Source of the DNA: JBGSZX01 sp964640545
GTDB lineage: Bacteria; Bdellovibrionota; UBA2428
Assembly (NCBI GenBank): GCA_964640545.1
Contig: CAZXHL010000108.1
Coordinates: 1 to 9,310 of the forward strand
Direction: 5' to 3'
DNA length: 9,310 bases
Numbering within the stretch: position 1 is the first letter of the stretch; the number at the start of each line of letters is the position of its first letter. Positions 1-6,257 of this stretch are shown in pieces. The translations under genes and the position numbers were made by a program. The notes below the pieces were generated by a model. It made no database searches and was not told where the DNA came from. It saw nothing but the letters and a program-made list of their open reading frames with translations.

Positions 1-10
1 AGGCGAAAGA

Positions 11-1216
11 CTAGCTTGAGACACGCTCTAGCGCCTCCGCCAACCTTCGCTCGAATCGGCTTCGGCTAAAAAGATCCGTTGCCAAATGATGACTGCCTTT
101 GCTGAGCTTGATGTATTCATTGTTTGAAAGATCACAAATCTTTTCCGCAAGTGCGCCCTCTTCACCAAGCTGGAAATTAAATCCTGCGAGATATTGCACA
201 ACGAGTGACTTCAAATCACCTTGCACAGAATTCAAAAAGACATTTCCGAAACTCGCAAAGTCAATGGACTTATACGTGATGCCAATGGCTGTCGTGGAAC
301 GGTAGCCATTGTAGCCGAAGTGACAGCGATTCAGGATGGATTGTTTCAGATCTGGGTCGAAGGAAATTCCATGATCTTGAATCTTCCACTTTGGTGCGGC
401 CATTTGGATCTCTTTGATGAGAGTTTCTTTGCGTTCACCACCGCCCAGAATCTCGAGAACGAGTTTTCTAGGATTGCCCGATTGCTTCACTAGTTTTTGG
501 ATCTCAGCTGTAAGCACAACGAGAGAATCAATATTCAATACATTATTGATCGAGCCCAAGACACAAATTCGAATCTCTTGATCGATGGGCGCTCGTTTGT
601 GCGGAGCTTGCGGAATGGTCCCCGTTTGCATGAGCGGAAGCCAAAGCGATTTCTTGGTCTTCGTTTTCGTGAAGCCGAGAAAATATTTACTATGGCTGAT
701 AAAAAGGCTCGCCCTGGAATAGAAGAAATTTCTCGACCAAACCCAAGGCTTGCCGAGGGTTCTCATAAAGAGTTTCTTTGTGCTGGGACTAACGGGCAAA
801 GCCTCCGGCCACAGGTCTACAATGTCCACAACCCAAGGCTTGCCCCTGAGCATTGCAATCGTTCCCGGAATCACAGCGGAGAAACTAGGCGGCACAGAAA
901 TCACAACCAGATCCGCCTTCCACAATTTTTTTGAGAAAATAAGTTTCAACGAAAAGCTCAAATACGAAAGCACGCGTCTTAGCGAGATATTCTTTGTATA
1001 AGACGGAACTTTGATCCAATTAATATTCGGCTCAGGAAATTTCTCCAGATCATGTTTGGCCTTTGATTGATGATCCCAATTCGCAGCCAGCAAATGGTAG
1101 CTCTTGAACTTCGTTTGCTGATCGAGAAAAAACCTATGAAGCATAGACGGCCGATACCCAGGATTGGAGTGGATATGATAGGACACAAAAACGAGATTCT
1201 TAATCTTGCCCGGCAT
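11..1216 (-). CDS. GT4-like glycosyltransferase of a polysaccharide cluster
   Basis: Predicted cytoplasmic or membrane-associated GT-B fold glycosyltransferase that adds a sugar to the growing lipid-linked repeat unit; donor and acceptor cannot be read from sequence. The 401-residue length is normal for the family. The N-terminal half holds the segment DIVDLWPEALP (residues 131-141), characteristic of WbuB/WcaI-like GT4 enzymes. The C-terminal half has a nucleotide-binding-type strand and loop (ICVLGSINN, about 217-225; LEILGGG, 254-260) and the segment GITYKSIDFASFG (312-324) where the donor site normally lies. The classical EX7E pair is not evident there; an Asp (319) sits near the second Glu position. 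The ATG is preceded by AGGA (1227-1230) ten bases upstream, which overlaps the stop codon of the preceding SDR gene, so the two are probably co-translated. It is lysine-rich (about 9%, against about 5% in the phosphotransferase of the same operon), which may reflect separate acquisition. Family call good, specificity unknown. Confidence 0.85.
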   Translation of the reverse strand: MPGKIKNLVFVSYHIHSNPGYRPSMLHRFFLDQQTKFKSYHLLAANWDHQSKAKHDLEKFPEPNINWIKVPSYTKNISLRRVLSYLSFSLKLIFSKKLWKADLVVISVPPSFSAVIPGTIAMLRGKPWVVDIVDLWPEALPVSPSTKKLFMRTLGKPWVWSRNFFYSRASLFISHSKYFLGFTKTKTKKSLWLPLMQTGTIPQAPHKRAPIDQEIRICVLGSINNVLNIDSLVVLTAEIQKLVKQSGNPRKLVLEILGGGERKETLIKEIQMAAPKWKIQDHGISFDPDLKQSILNRCHFGYNGYRSTTAIGITYKSIDFASFGNVFLNSVQGDLKSLVVQYLAGFNFQLGEEGALAEKICDLSNNEYIKLSKGSHHLATDLFSRSRFERRLAEALERVSS

Positions 1217-1228
1217 TGTAATAAATTC

Positions 1229-2194
1229 CTAACCTTGACCTGACGAGATTTCGCGAAGCTTCTTTGCCTGAGCCCAGTGACTCTGGATCCATTCATCAAA
1301 GAATTTGGCTTCGCCATCTCGCGTCCCGAGCGAGGCATGAGGCTCGCTATTGACTCGCTCATTACCAGGAGTGGTCTTGTCTTCGACGTCGAACTCCAAA
1401 TTGTCGCTCACGCCACGAGCGCGCGCTTCGCTGGTGAAGCGATCTACGAATTCTTTCAGAGTGATTTTGAATCCACTTGGCCTTCGCTCGCTTATCATAG
1501 CCTTCGCCGATAATTCTTCGACATAAAAGTCAGCGAGCCACGGTGCGGGAATGTTATCCCAAGTTAATCGAGGCGCGTTCATTGATGGTTTCTCTCCAGA
1601 CTTCCACTTTTGAACAAAAAATGGAATCAAGCGATCCTCATTCTCATAGGCTCCCACAGGGTTGGGAATATAAATTTTACTCATCGCGAGATCATGCTTT
1701 TGGCATTCATCAAAAACGCGCTTTGCAACCAAAGTCTTGGATTCTCCATAAGGGCTAAAAGCCTCAAGTCCATCGACAGGCTCAAAAACAGTTCCTGAGT
1801 GAATCACTCTTTGACAACCAACTTTTGAAAGTGCCGCGCAGACTTTATCTAGATTCATGGTCGAGGCTTCTACAGATTTTGCGATATCAAAGTCGGGCTT
1901 GCGGTAGCCTTTGATAGACGCGCCATGATTGATGAAGACATTGGGCTTGAATTCAGCGATGGCTTCAAGGAAATTTTCATCACCAAAAGAAGCTTCATAA
2001 ATAAATTTCACATTGCCAGCTTCTCGGCCCCCAGCCCCTTCCGCAATCAGCGCGAGTCTCTTGCGAGACATTTCATCGTTGTAATCGGTGGAAGATCTTG
2101 TCATCACACACACAAGCTCGTGCCCCGCGGCTAGTATCGCGCGAGCAATATGACAACCCGTAAAACTAGAAGCACCTGTCATCAAGACTTTCAT
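1229..2194 (-). CDS. NAD(P)-dependent extended SDR, nucleotide-sugar epimerase/dehydratase/reductase
   Basis: An extended short-chain dehydrogenase/reductase, the family that epimerises, dehydrates or reduces nucleotide-bound sugars in the cytoplasm. Counting from the chosen ATG (321 residues), the Rossmann motif is TGASSFTG (6-13), a variant of TGxxGxxG. The catalytic triad region is visible as SGT (133-135) and YGESK (Tyr149, Lys153), followed by the IPNPVGAYE substrate loop. The exact reaction is not recognisable; a 4-ketoreductase or epimerase acting on a 6-deoxy sugar is plausible because rmlB is nearby, but that is inference. The frame is open up to a TTG at 2209, but the Rossmann strand begins directly after the ATG at 2194, so I use that start. 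It lies 8 bp after the TGA of the phosphotransferase gene, with only a weak GGTGAG (2202-2207) as ribosome-binding site, which suggests translational coupling. The GT4-like gene follows after 12 bp. Confidence 0.82.
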   Translation of the reverse strand: MKVLMTGASSFTGCHIARAILAAGHELVCVMTRSSTDYNDEMSRKRLALIAEGAGGREAGNVKFIYEASFGDENFLEAIAEFKPNVFINHGASIKGYRKPDFDIAKSVEASTMNLDKVCAALSKVGCQRVIHSGTVFEPVDGLEAFSPYGESKTLVAKRVFDECQKHDLAMSKIYIPNPVGAYENEDRLIPFFVQKWKSGEKPSMNAPRLTWDNIPAPWLADFYVEELSAKAMISERRPSGFKITLKEFVDRFTSEARARGVSDNLEFDVEDKTTPGNERVNSEPHASLGTRDGEAKFFDEWIQSHWAQAKKLREISSGQG

Positions 2195-2202
2195 CACACC
2201 AC

Positions 2203-3624
2203 TCACCAAGCCTTTTTAGAAACGGTGAACAAAGTTCGAAGCACAATCCAAATGTCCATCGATAAGCCGTAGTGACGAATGTAGTAGAGATCAAAACCAA
2301 GCTTTTCTTGAATTTCTTTGGGCGAGTTGCCCGTGTGTCCTTGAGTGATTTGAGCAAGGCCCGTGAGTCCAGGTCTTAGCATATGACGAATGTCATAAAC
2401 AGGCATCTGTGCGCGAAGGCCTTCGATGCTCTCAAAAATCGCAGGCCTCGGCCCCACAAAAGACATGTCTCCTATGAGAATGTTCCACAGCTGTGGAAAT
2501 TCGTCGATGTGCAGCGGCCGAATGATCCGCCCCACCCAAGTCACCCGTGGGTCTTTCTTGCCTGTGACAGGATCACCTTCGTGTCCTTGCCTCATGCTAC
2601 GGAACTTATACATTTTAAATCCTTTGAAGAATCTTCCACGCCGTTCTTGGACATGAAATACGGGGCCAGGACTTGAGATCTTCACAGCAAGTGCAATGAG
2701 AAGAAACATAGGACTCAACGCCACTATGCCCAAGATAGAAAATACAATATCAAAAACTCTCTTCAAATAATTTGTGAGGGTGCGATGCACATCAAAGCCC
2801 GCACGCAACGCCCATTGAATATTGAGATGTGCGACAGGATATTTCTTCAAAAGTTCCGCATAGAATTCCGGCTCGTCCACAATGCGAATGCCAAAGTTCA
2901 TCGCCTGCACACACAATTGTGTAATGCGAGTGTCTTGATAGGCTTGTTGAGTAACGATGATGTCTGATACGCCGGCGTCAAGAATCGGAGCCAGAGAATG
3001 TGCAGGACTCCAAGTCTCCTCGGTCAGGGACTGTGCCACCTTTTTCTCAGCGCGCTGAATTTTCTCAAAGAGGGTTGTATCGGAATAAAATGATTTCAAC
3101 TCATCCTTCAACTCGCCAGTGATCACGCCCGCCTCACCGACGAAGATATGCTTCTGCGGAAATTGCGACACAAGCCAGCTCAGGAACATGTGCCAGAGTA
3201 TCAATAATCCCAGCGCGCCTAGCGCACCAAAAAGCAAAAGGTAACGACCCGGCTGCAGGAAGAAAACAAAATGAACCAAAGTCAGCGCAGCAGCTAACGC
3301 CACGAACACGGTAATGAGTAGCGATCTCACCGCGTGAACACGCGACAAACGAGCTTCACGGTCGAAGAGCCCCACTCCCATTCCGGCCACACTCACGCAC
3401 GCTGCAAAAACTCCCACAGTCCAAAATCCTTCGATCTGTGCCTGGGGCAAGTTCCAGTGAGGACTTTGCATCGCGCCCAGTAAGAATCCCAACCCCGCAA
3501 CCATAGCCTCAGCCACCATCCACGGCCAAGAAGCGCTGTTGAGCAGCAACTTGCTCACGCCTTGCCTGCGATGGCTGCGCCTCAGGGCTTTGAGCTCTGA
3601 CAGAGATGATGAAACAGGGGTCAT
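2203..3624 (-). CDS. Polyprenyl glycosylphosphotransferase (WbaP/WcaJ-type initiating enzyme)
   Basis: Inner-membrane enzyme that transfers a sugar-1-phosphate from a nucleotide sugar to undecaprenyl phosphate, the first committed step of repeat-unit synthesis. Counting from the ATG at 3624 (473 residues): four predicted membrane helices at about 36-54, 66-87, 101-122 and 126-151; a soluble Rossmann-like middle domain (about 158-275, CoA_binding_3 type); then the bacterial sugar transferase domain, with a membrane-embedded helix at about 290-314. Catalytic-domain signatures are KMYKFRSM (337-344), the Asp-Glu pair in HIDEFPQLWN (Asp374, Glu375), GDMSFVGPRP (385-394) and LRPGLTG (416-422). The length fits the long WbaP-like class, not the short PglC-like one. 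The frame continues to a TTG at 3645, adding seven residues, with GAGG close upstream; the ATG has no clear Shine-Dalgarno site, so the start is uncertain. First gene of a minus-strand operon and divergent from the polymerase gene. The sugar (Glc, Gal or a deoxy/amino sugar) cannot be told. Confidence 0.93.
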   Translation of the reverse strand: MTPVSSSLSELKALRRSHRRQGVSKLLLNSASWPWMVAEAMVAGLGFLLGAMQSPHWNLPQAQIEGFWTVGVFAACVSVAGMGVGLFDREARLSRVHAVRSLLITVFVALAAALTLVHFVFFLQPGRYLLLFGALGALGLLILWHMFLSWLVSQFPQKHIFVGEAGVITGELKDELKSFYSDTTLFEKIQRAEKKVAQSLTEETWSPAHSLAPILDAGVSDIIVTQQAYQDTRITQLCVQAMNFGIRIVDEPEFYAELLKKYPVAHLNIQWALRAGFDVHRTLTNYLKRVFDIVFSILGIVALSPMFLLIALAVKISSPGPVFHVQERRGRFFKGFKMYKFRSMRQGHEGDPVTGKKDPRVTWVGRIIRPLHIDEFPQLWNILIGDMSFVGPRPAIFESIEGLRAQMPVYDIRHMLRPGLTGLAQITQGHTGNSPKEIQEKLGFDLYYIRHYGLSMDIWIVLRTLFTVSKKAW

Positions 3625-3752
3625 GTGAGTGTTTTTAACATTCAAGCCCCTCGCGGTCGAGGCCAGCTTCGAGGCAATTGCTAAGTATGGCGAAGAAGGG
3701 GAAAGTCCGCTAAACTTCTACCCAGACAAAGAGAGCAGCGAGCCGCCCAGAC
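3625..3752. promoter_or_regulatory. Divergent intergenic region between phosphotransferase and polymerase genes
   Basis: This gap of about 128 bp (107 bp if the phosphotransferase starts at the upstream TTG) separates two genes that point away from each other, so promoters for both directions should lie here. I found no convincing sigma70 pair on either strand: the minus strand has an isolated CATACT, but no -35 box at suitable spacing. No strong inverted repeat or operator is visible. The regulatory role is inferred from gene orientation alone. Confidence 0.45.
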
Positions 3753-4982
3753 ATGATTTTTCATTATTTTTTACTCTATGCGAGCGTTTCCTACATGATT
3801 GGCATCGCCGTCAGCCAATCGCTTATGTCGCTCGGGAGTACTTTGCTTGCGCTGGGGTTCTTCTTCCTACTTTTTGAGAGACTTCTAGACCCGGACGAAA
3901 GGCGTGAGCTTTTGGGCTCAAGCAAAACAGAGCGCTGCGCCTTGGCCGGGATTATTCTCTACACCATTTTTGGAGCCGTTCAGCTGTGGAGGATCCGTTC
4001 ACAAAATATTAGCTTAGAGATTTCAGGCCTTAATGCTGAAAATGCCTTCGAGTGGTCCGGGCTCAAGCATCTACCCCTCTTTTGCATTCCTTTCCTTCCG
4101 GTATTGCTCAAAAAATCAATGAAGCCTTTTTCACGGGCAGCGCTTAGAAATGCAGGTTTACTTTATGCCGCGGCCTTTCTCGCGAGCTGCCTCTTTGCAA
4201 TCTATCAAGCGAGCGTCGAAGGCGTGATGGCCATCGCCTGGATGAAGAACCCCATTTTCCTCGCCTATAACTTACTTTTTCAAGTGCTGATGATCGCCGT
4301 GATTATTCCACAGCTTTCAAAATCCTATAGAGCGGGAGCGTCTGTGCTCATTGCCCTAGGCATGCTCGCGATCTTTGCGACCAATTCTCGAATGGCGAGT
4401 TTGTGTGTGGTGGTGCTGATTGGACTGATCAGCGGACGATGGGCCTGGAAAAATCTCAGTAAGAAGTGGATCATCATGGGTGTTGTGGCGATGTCGACTT
4501 TTGGAATCAGTGAATACGTGAGGAAGCCTTACGTTCAAGATCGCGTGCACAATGCTTTAAATTTTGATTCGCCTAGTTGGCGCGGACGACTCAAAGCCTG
4601 GGATCACAACCTGGAAATCATTAGAGACAATCCTCTCACCGGTGTTGGGCCGATGCATAATGGTTTGTATACCAGGGATTTGAACGGGTTTTGGCAAGGT
4701 CTCTGGGGCGATAATGTGGTGATTTATGCTCATAGCCTCTACCTGCAATGGCTCGCGGAATCTGGAGTGATCGGGACGCTTCTTATTCTGGCGGCGCTGG
4801 GCTGTCTGGCGCTGACTTTTCCTTATTTAAAATGGCCGCTACTCGCGTTGTTGATAAGCGGCCTCACAGAAAATGTGCTCACCAATTCCAAGCCCCTGCA
4901 TGCCTTCCTCGGAACGACCTTGGTTATTGGGCTACTCAGTCAGTTGGGCTACCTGCGTCAGCCATCCAAGAACGATTCATAG
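3753..4982 (+). CDS. O-antigen polymerase/ligase family membrane protein (Wzy/WaaL)
   Basis: Predicted polytopic inner-membrane protein of the Wzy_C (O-antigen ligase/polymerase) family, acting on the periplasmic side to polymerise lipid-linked repeat units or to ligate finished chains to an acceptor. The 409 residues are dominated by hydrophobic helices, for example about 5-42, 63-77, 105-119, 134-152, 166-187, 196-209, 215-228, 238-250, 338-356 and 361-371. Family landmarks are TNSRMASL (210-217, Arg213), SWRGRLKAW (275-283) opening a periplasmic loop, NPLTGVGP (293-300), and the C-terminal AHSLYLQWLAESGVIG (326-341, His327) that typifies the large loop and following helix. Wzy and WaaL cannot be separated by sequence alone; placement among assembly genes favours polymerase. 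The ATG lacks a strong ribosome-binding site, and a second ATG at residue 15 is possible but would shorten the first helix. It is followed by rmlB after 38 bp. Confidence 0.85.
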   Translation: MIFHYFLLYASVSYMIGIAVSQSLMSLGSTLLALGFFFLLFERLLDPDERRELLGSSKTERCALAGIILYTIFGAVQLWRIRSQNISLEISGLNAENAFEWSGLKHLPLFCIPFLPVLLKKSMKPFSRAALRNAGLLYAAAFLASCLFAIYQASVEGVMAIAWMKNPIFLAYNLLFQVLMIAVIIPQLSKSYRAGASVLIALGMLAIFATNSRMASLCVVVLIGLISGRWAWKNLSKKWIIMGVVAMSTFGISEYVRKPYVQDRVHNALNFDSPSWRGRLKAWDHNLEIIRDNPLTGVGPMHNGLYTRDLNGFWQGLWGDNVVIYAHSLYLQWLAESGVIGTLLILAALGCLALTFPYLKWPLLALLISGLTENVLTNSKPLHAFLGTTLVIGLLSQLGYLRQPSKNDS

Positions 4983-5020
4983 ACTAGGCAAAGCTTTTCT
5001 ACGCTGCTAGGTTTGGGAGC

Positions 5021-6016
5021 ATGAATTTGCTCGTAACAGGAACCGCAGGATTTATTGGTAGCTCTTTTGTGAGGCAGTGCCTTGGCAAAGGTTTTAAGGA
5101 TTATCCAGGCATGGGTGATGGCGTTGAGAAAATCGTTAGCCTTGACCTTCTGACTTACGCAGGCTGCGAAGAAAACTTAGCCCCACTTGCTGGTGACGCT
5201 AGACATGTCTTCGTCAAAGGCGATATCTGCGACAAAGCCCTTGTCGAAAAACTCGTAGTCGATCACGGCATCACGCACATCGTAAACTTCGCCGCCGAAT
5301 CACACGTCGATCGCTCCATCGAATCTTCTGAGCCCTTCGAGCGCACAAATGTCTATGGGACCATGGTCCTACTCGACGCTGCGAAAAAACATGGCATCAA
5401 ACGATTTTTGCAAGTTTCAACAGACGAAGTCTACGGAACCTTGGGCGATGAGGGCAGCTTCACGGAAGAAACGCCTCTGGCTCCGAATTCTCCTTACTCT
5501 GCCTCGAAAGCCTCGGCGGACTTTTTCGTTCGCGCGTATGTTGAAACTCACAAAATGGATTGCGTGATCACTCGCTGCTCCAACAACTACGGCCCGTATC
5601 AATTCCCTGAGAAATTCTTACCCGTATCGATCCTGGCTTGCATGAACAAAACCGGCATTCCCGTCTACGGCGAAGGCAAGAACGTCCGCGACTGGCTGCA
5701 TGTGGAAGACCACTCCTACGGAATCTGGCTCTCACTTATGAAGGGCAAAACTGGCGAGGTTTACAACATCGGTGGTTATGGCGAAGAAGAAAACATCACC
5801 ATGGCCCGCAAAGTGATAGCGGCTTTCGACATCGCAGAGAGTGACGGCATTCGCTATGTCGAAGATCGCAAAGGCCACGACTGGCGCTACAGCATGGACC
5901 CGAAGAAAATTTCTGGAGAATTGGGCTGGAAGCCCCTCTGGACCCTAGAAGAAGGCCTCAAACACACCATCAGCTGGTATCAAGAAAATCGCCAGTGGTG
6001 GGAGCCTAAATTATAG
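5021..6016 (+). CDS. rmlB (rfbB): dTDP-glucose 4,6-dehydratase
   Basis: Cytoplasmic NAD-dependent extended SDR that converts dTDP-glucose to dTDP-4-keto-6-deoxyglucose, the branch point to dTDP-L-rhamnose and other deoxy or amino sugars. The 331-residue length is typical. Motifs in order: TGTAGFIG (6-13) for NAD binding; NFAAESHVDRSI (89-100); STDEVYG (133-139) with the dehydratase Asp135-Glu136 pair; YSASK (Tyr159, Lys163); CSNNYGPYQFPEKFLP (186-201); VYGEGKNVRDWLHVEDH (215-231); and RKGHDWRYSMD (283-293), all close to the RmlB consensus. The Rossmann motif starts at residue 6, which fixes the ATG; an AGG at 5009-5011 and GGGAG at 5015-5019 precede it. It lies 38 bp after the polymerase gene and may be co-transcribed with it. 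The usual partners rmlA, rmlC and rmlD are absent from the window, so its product may be used by other genes, possibly the nearby SDR. Confidence 0.95.
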   Translation: MNLLVTGTAGFIGSSFVRQCLGKGFKDYPGMGDGVEKIVSLDLLTYAGCEENLAPLAGDARHVFVKGDICDKALVEKLVVDHGITHIVNFAAESHVDRSIESSEPFERTNVYGTMVLLDAAKKHGIKRFLQVSTDEVYGTLGDEGSFTEETPLAPNSPYSASKASADFFVRAYVETHKMDCVITRCSNNYGPYQFPEKFLPVSILACMNKTGIPVYGEGKNVRDWLHVEDHSYGIWLSLMKGKTGEVYNIGGYGEEENITMARKVIAAFDIAESDGIRYVEDRKGHDWRYSMDPKKISGELGWKPLWTLEEGLKHTISWYQENRQWWEPKL

Positions 6017-6070
6017 ATTATCGAGGAAGCGGCAGCCGAAAGGGAGAAAAGCCGAAGGCTATGTCGACGA

Positions 6071-6098
6071 AGTCGGCCTAAAGCAGTCGGCCTAAAGC
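6071..6098. repeat. Perfect 14 bp tandem duplication
   Basis: The unit AGTCGGCCTAAAGC occurs twice head to tail (6071-6084 and 6085-6098) with no mismatch. It lies 55 bp after the rmlB stop codon, next to two mini-hairpins. The TCGGC in each copy can pair with GCCGA at 6034-6038 or 6051-6055, so copy number could change local RNA folding. It may simply be a replication-slippage duplication. Confidence 0.9.
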
Positions 6099-6145
6099 AT
6101 TGGACTCTACGAGGCAATCTTGGGGGAGGGAGGGAGGGGTCCAAT
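6099..6145 (+). promoter_or_regulatory. G-quadruplex motif inside an inverted repeat
   Basis: Four G-tracts of 5, 3, 3 and 4 bases separated by single A bases occupy 6122-6139, the ideal pattern for a parallel G-quadruplex. The tract is enclosed by ATTGGAC (6099-6105) and its exact complement GTCCAAT (6139-6145). The G-rich strand is the one transcribed for both flanking genes, so an RNA quadruplex in a 5' or 3' untranslated region is possible. Sequence pattern is certain; function is inference. Confidence 0.5.
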
Positions 6146-6245
6146 TTCGCCCCGCAGAGTCTTAGGCAGGACCTATTCCTAGCAAAGTTTTCAAATAGTG
6201 AAAGAAGCTTTGGAAACACATTTGCCCGAAAACGTTACTCGCCCT

Positions 6246-6252
6246 AAAAGGA
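6246..6252 (+). promoter_or_regulatory. Ribosome-binding site that decides the GT2 start
   Basis: AAAAGGA ends five bases before the ATG at 6258. It is the clearest Shine-Dalgarno sequence in the window, and supports this ATG over the in-frame GTG at 6198, whose extra 20 residues do not resemble a glycosyltransferase N-terminus. Confidence 0.8.
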
Positions 6253-6257
6253 TACCC

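Larger units (their letters stand above)
6017..6257. other. Structured 241 bp non-coding gap between rmlB and the GT2 gene
   Basis: No convincing gene lies here. The GT2 reading frame extends back to a GTG at 6198, but the better start is downstream. Short hairpins with a GAA loop are visible at 6050-6060 (AGCC-GAA-GGCT) and 6065-6075 (CGAC-GAA-GTCG), then a 14 bp tandem repeat (6071-6098), a G-rich tract (6122-6139) enclosed by a 7 bp inverted repeat, and an alternative pairing GACTCT (6103-6108) with AGAGTC (6156-6161). It could be the 3' end of the rmlB transcript, a leader for the GT2 gene, or both. I see no classical terminator with a T-run and no clear promoter. Confidence 0.6.

Noticed and set aside
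221..934. Plus-strand open frames opposite the GT4-like gene
   Set aside because: Overlapping frames without recognisable domains, antisense to a gene with clear family motifs and an operon-consistent start.
2195..2209. Upstream TTG start for the SDR giving five extra residues
   Set aside because: The Rossmann strand KVLMTGAS starts right after the ATG at 2194, which is the usual layout for this family; the TTG has AAAGG only one base away, too close to work.
3661..3720. sigma70 promoters for the divergent genes
   Set aside because: A TTGCTA on the plus strand (3678-3683) has no -10 element at 16-18 bp, and CATACT on the minus strand has no matching -35 element, so no specific promoter can be supported.
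6017..6060. Intrinsic terminator after rmlB
   Set aside because: The AGCC-GAA-GGCT hairpin has only 4 bp of stem and no following T-run.
6198..6257. GTG-initiated 20-residue N-terminal extension of the GT2 protein
   Set aside because: The GTG has no ribosome-binding site and the extension does not look like a GT2 start, whereas the ATG at 6258 has a strong AAAAGGA at proper spacing and the fold begins immediately.
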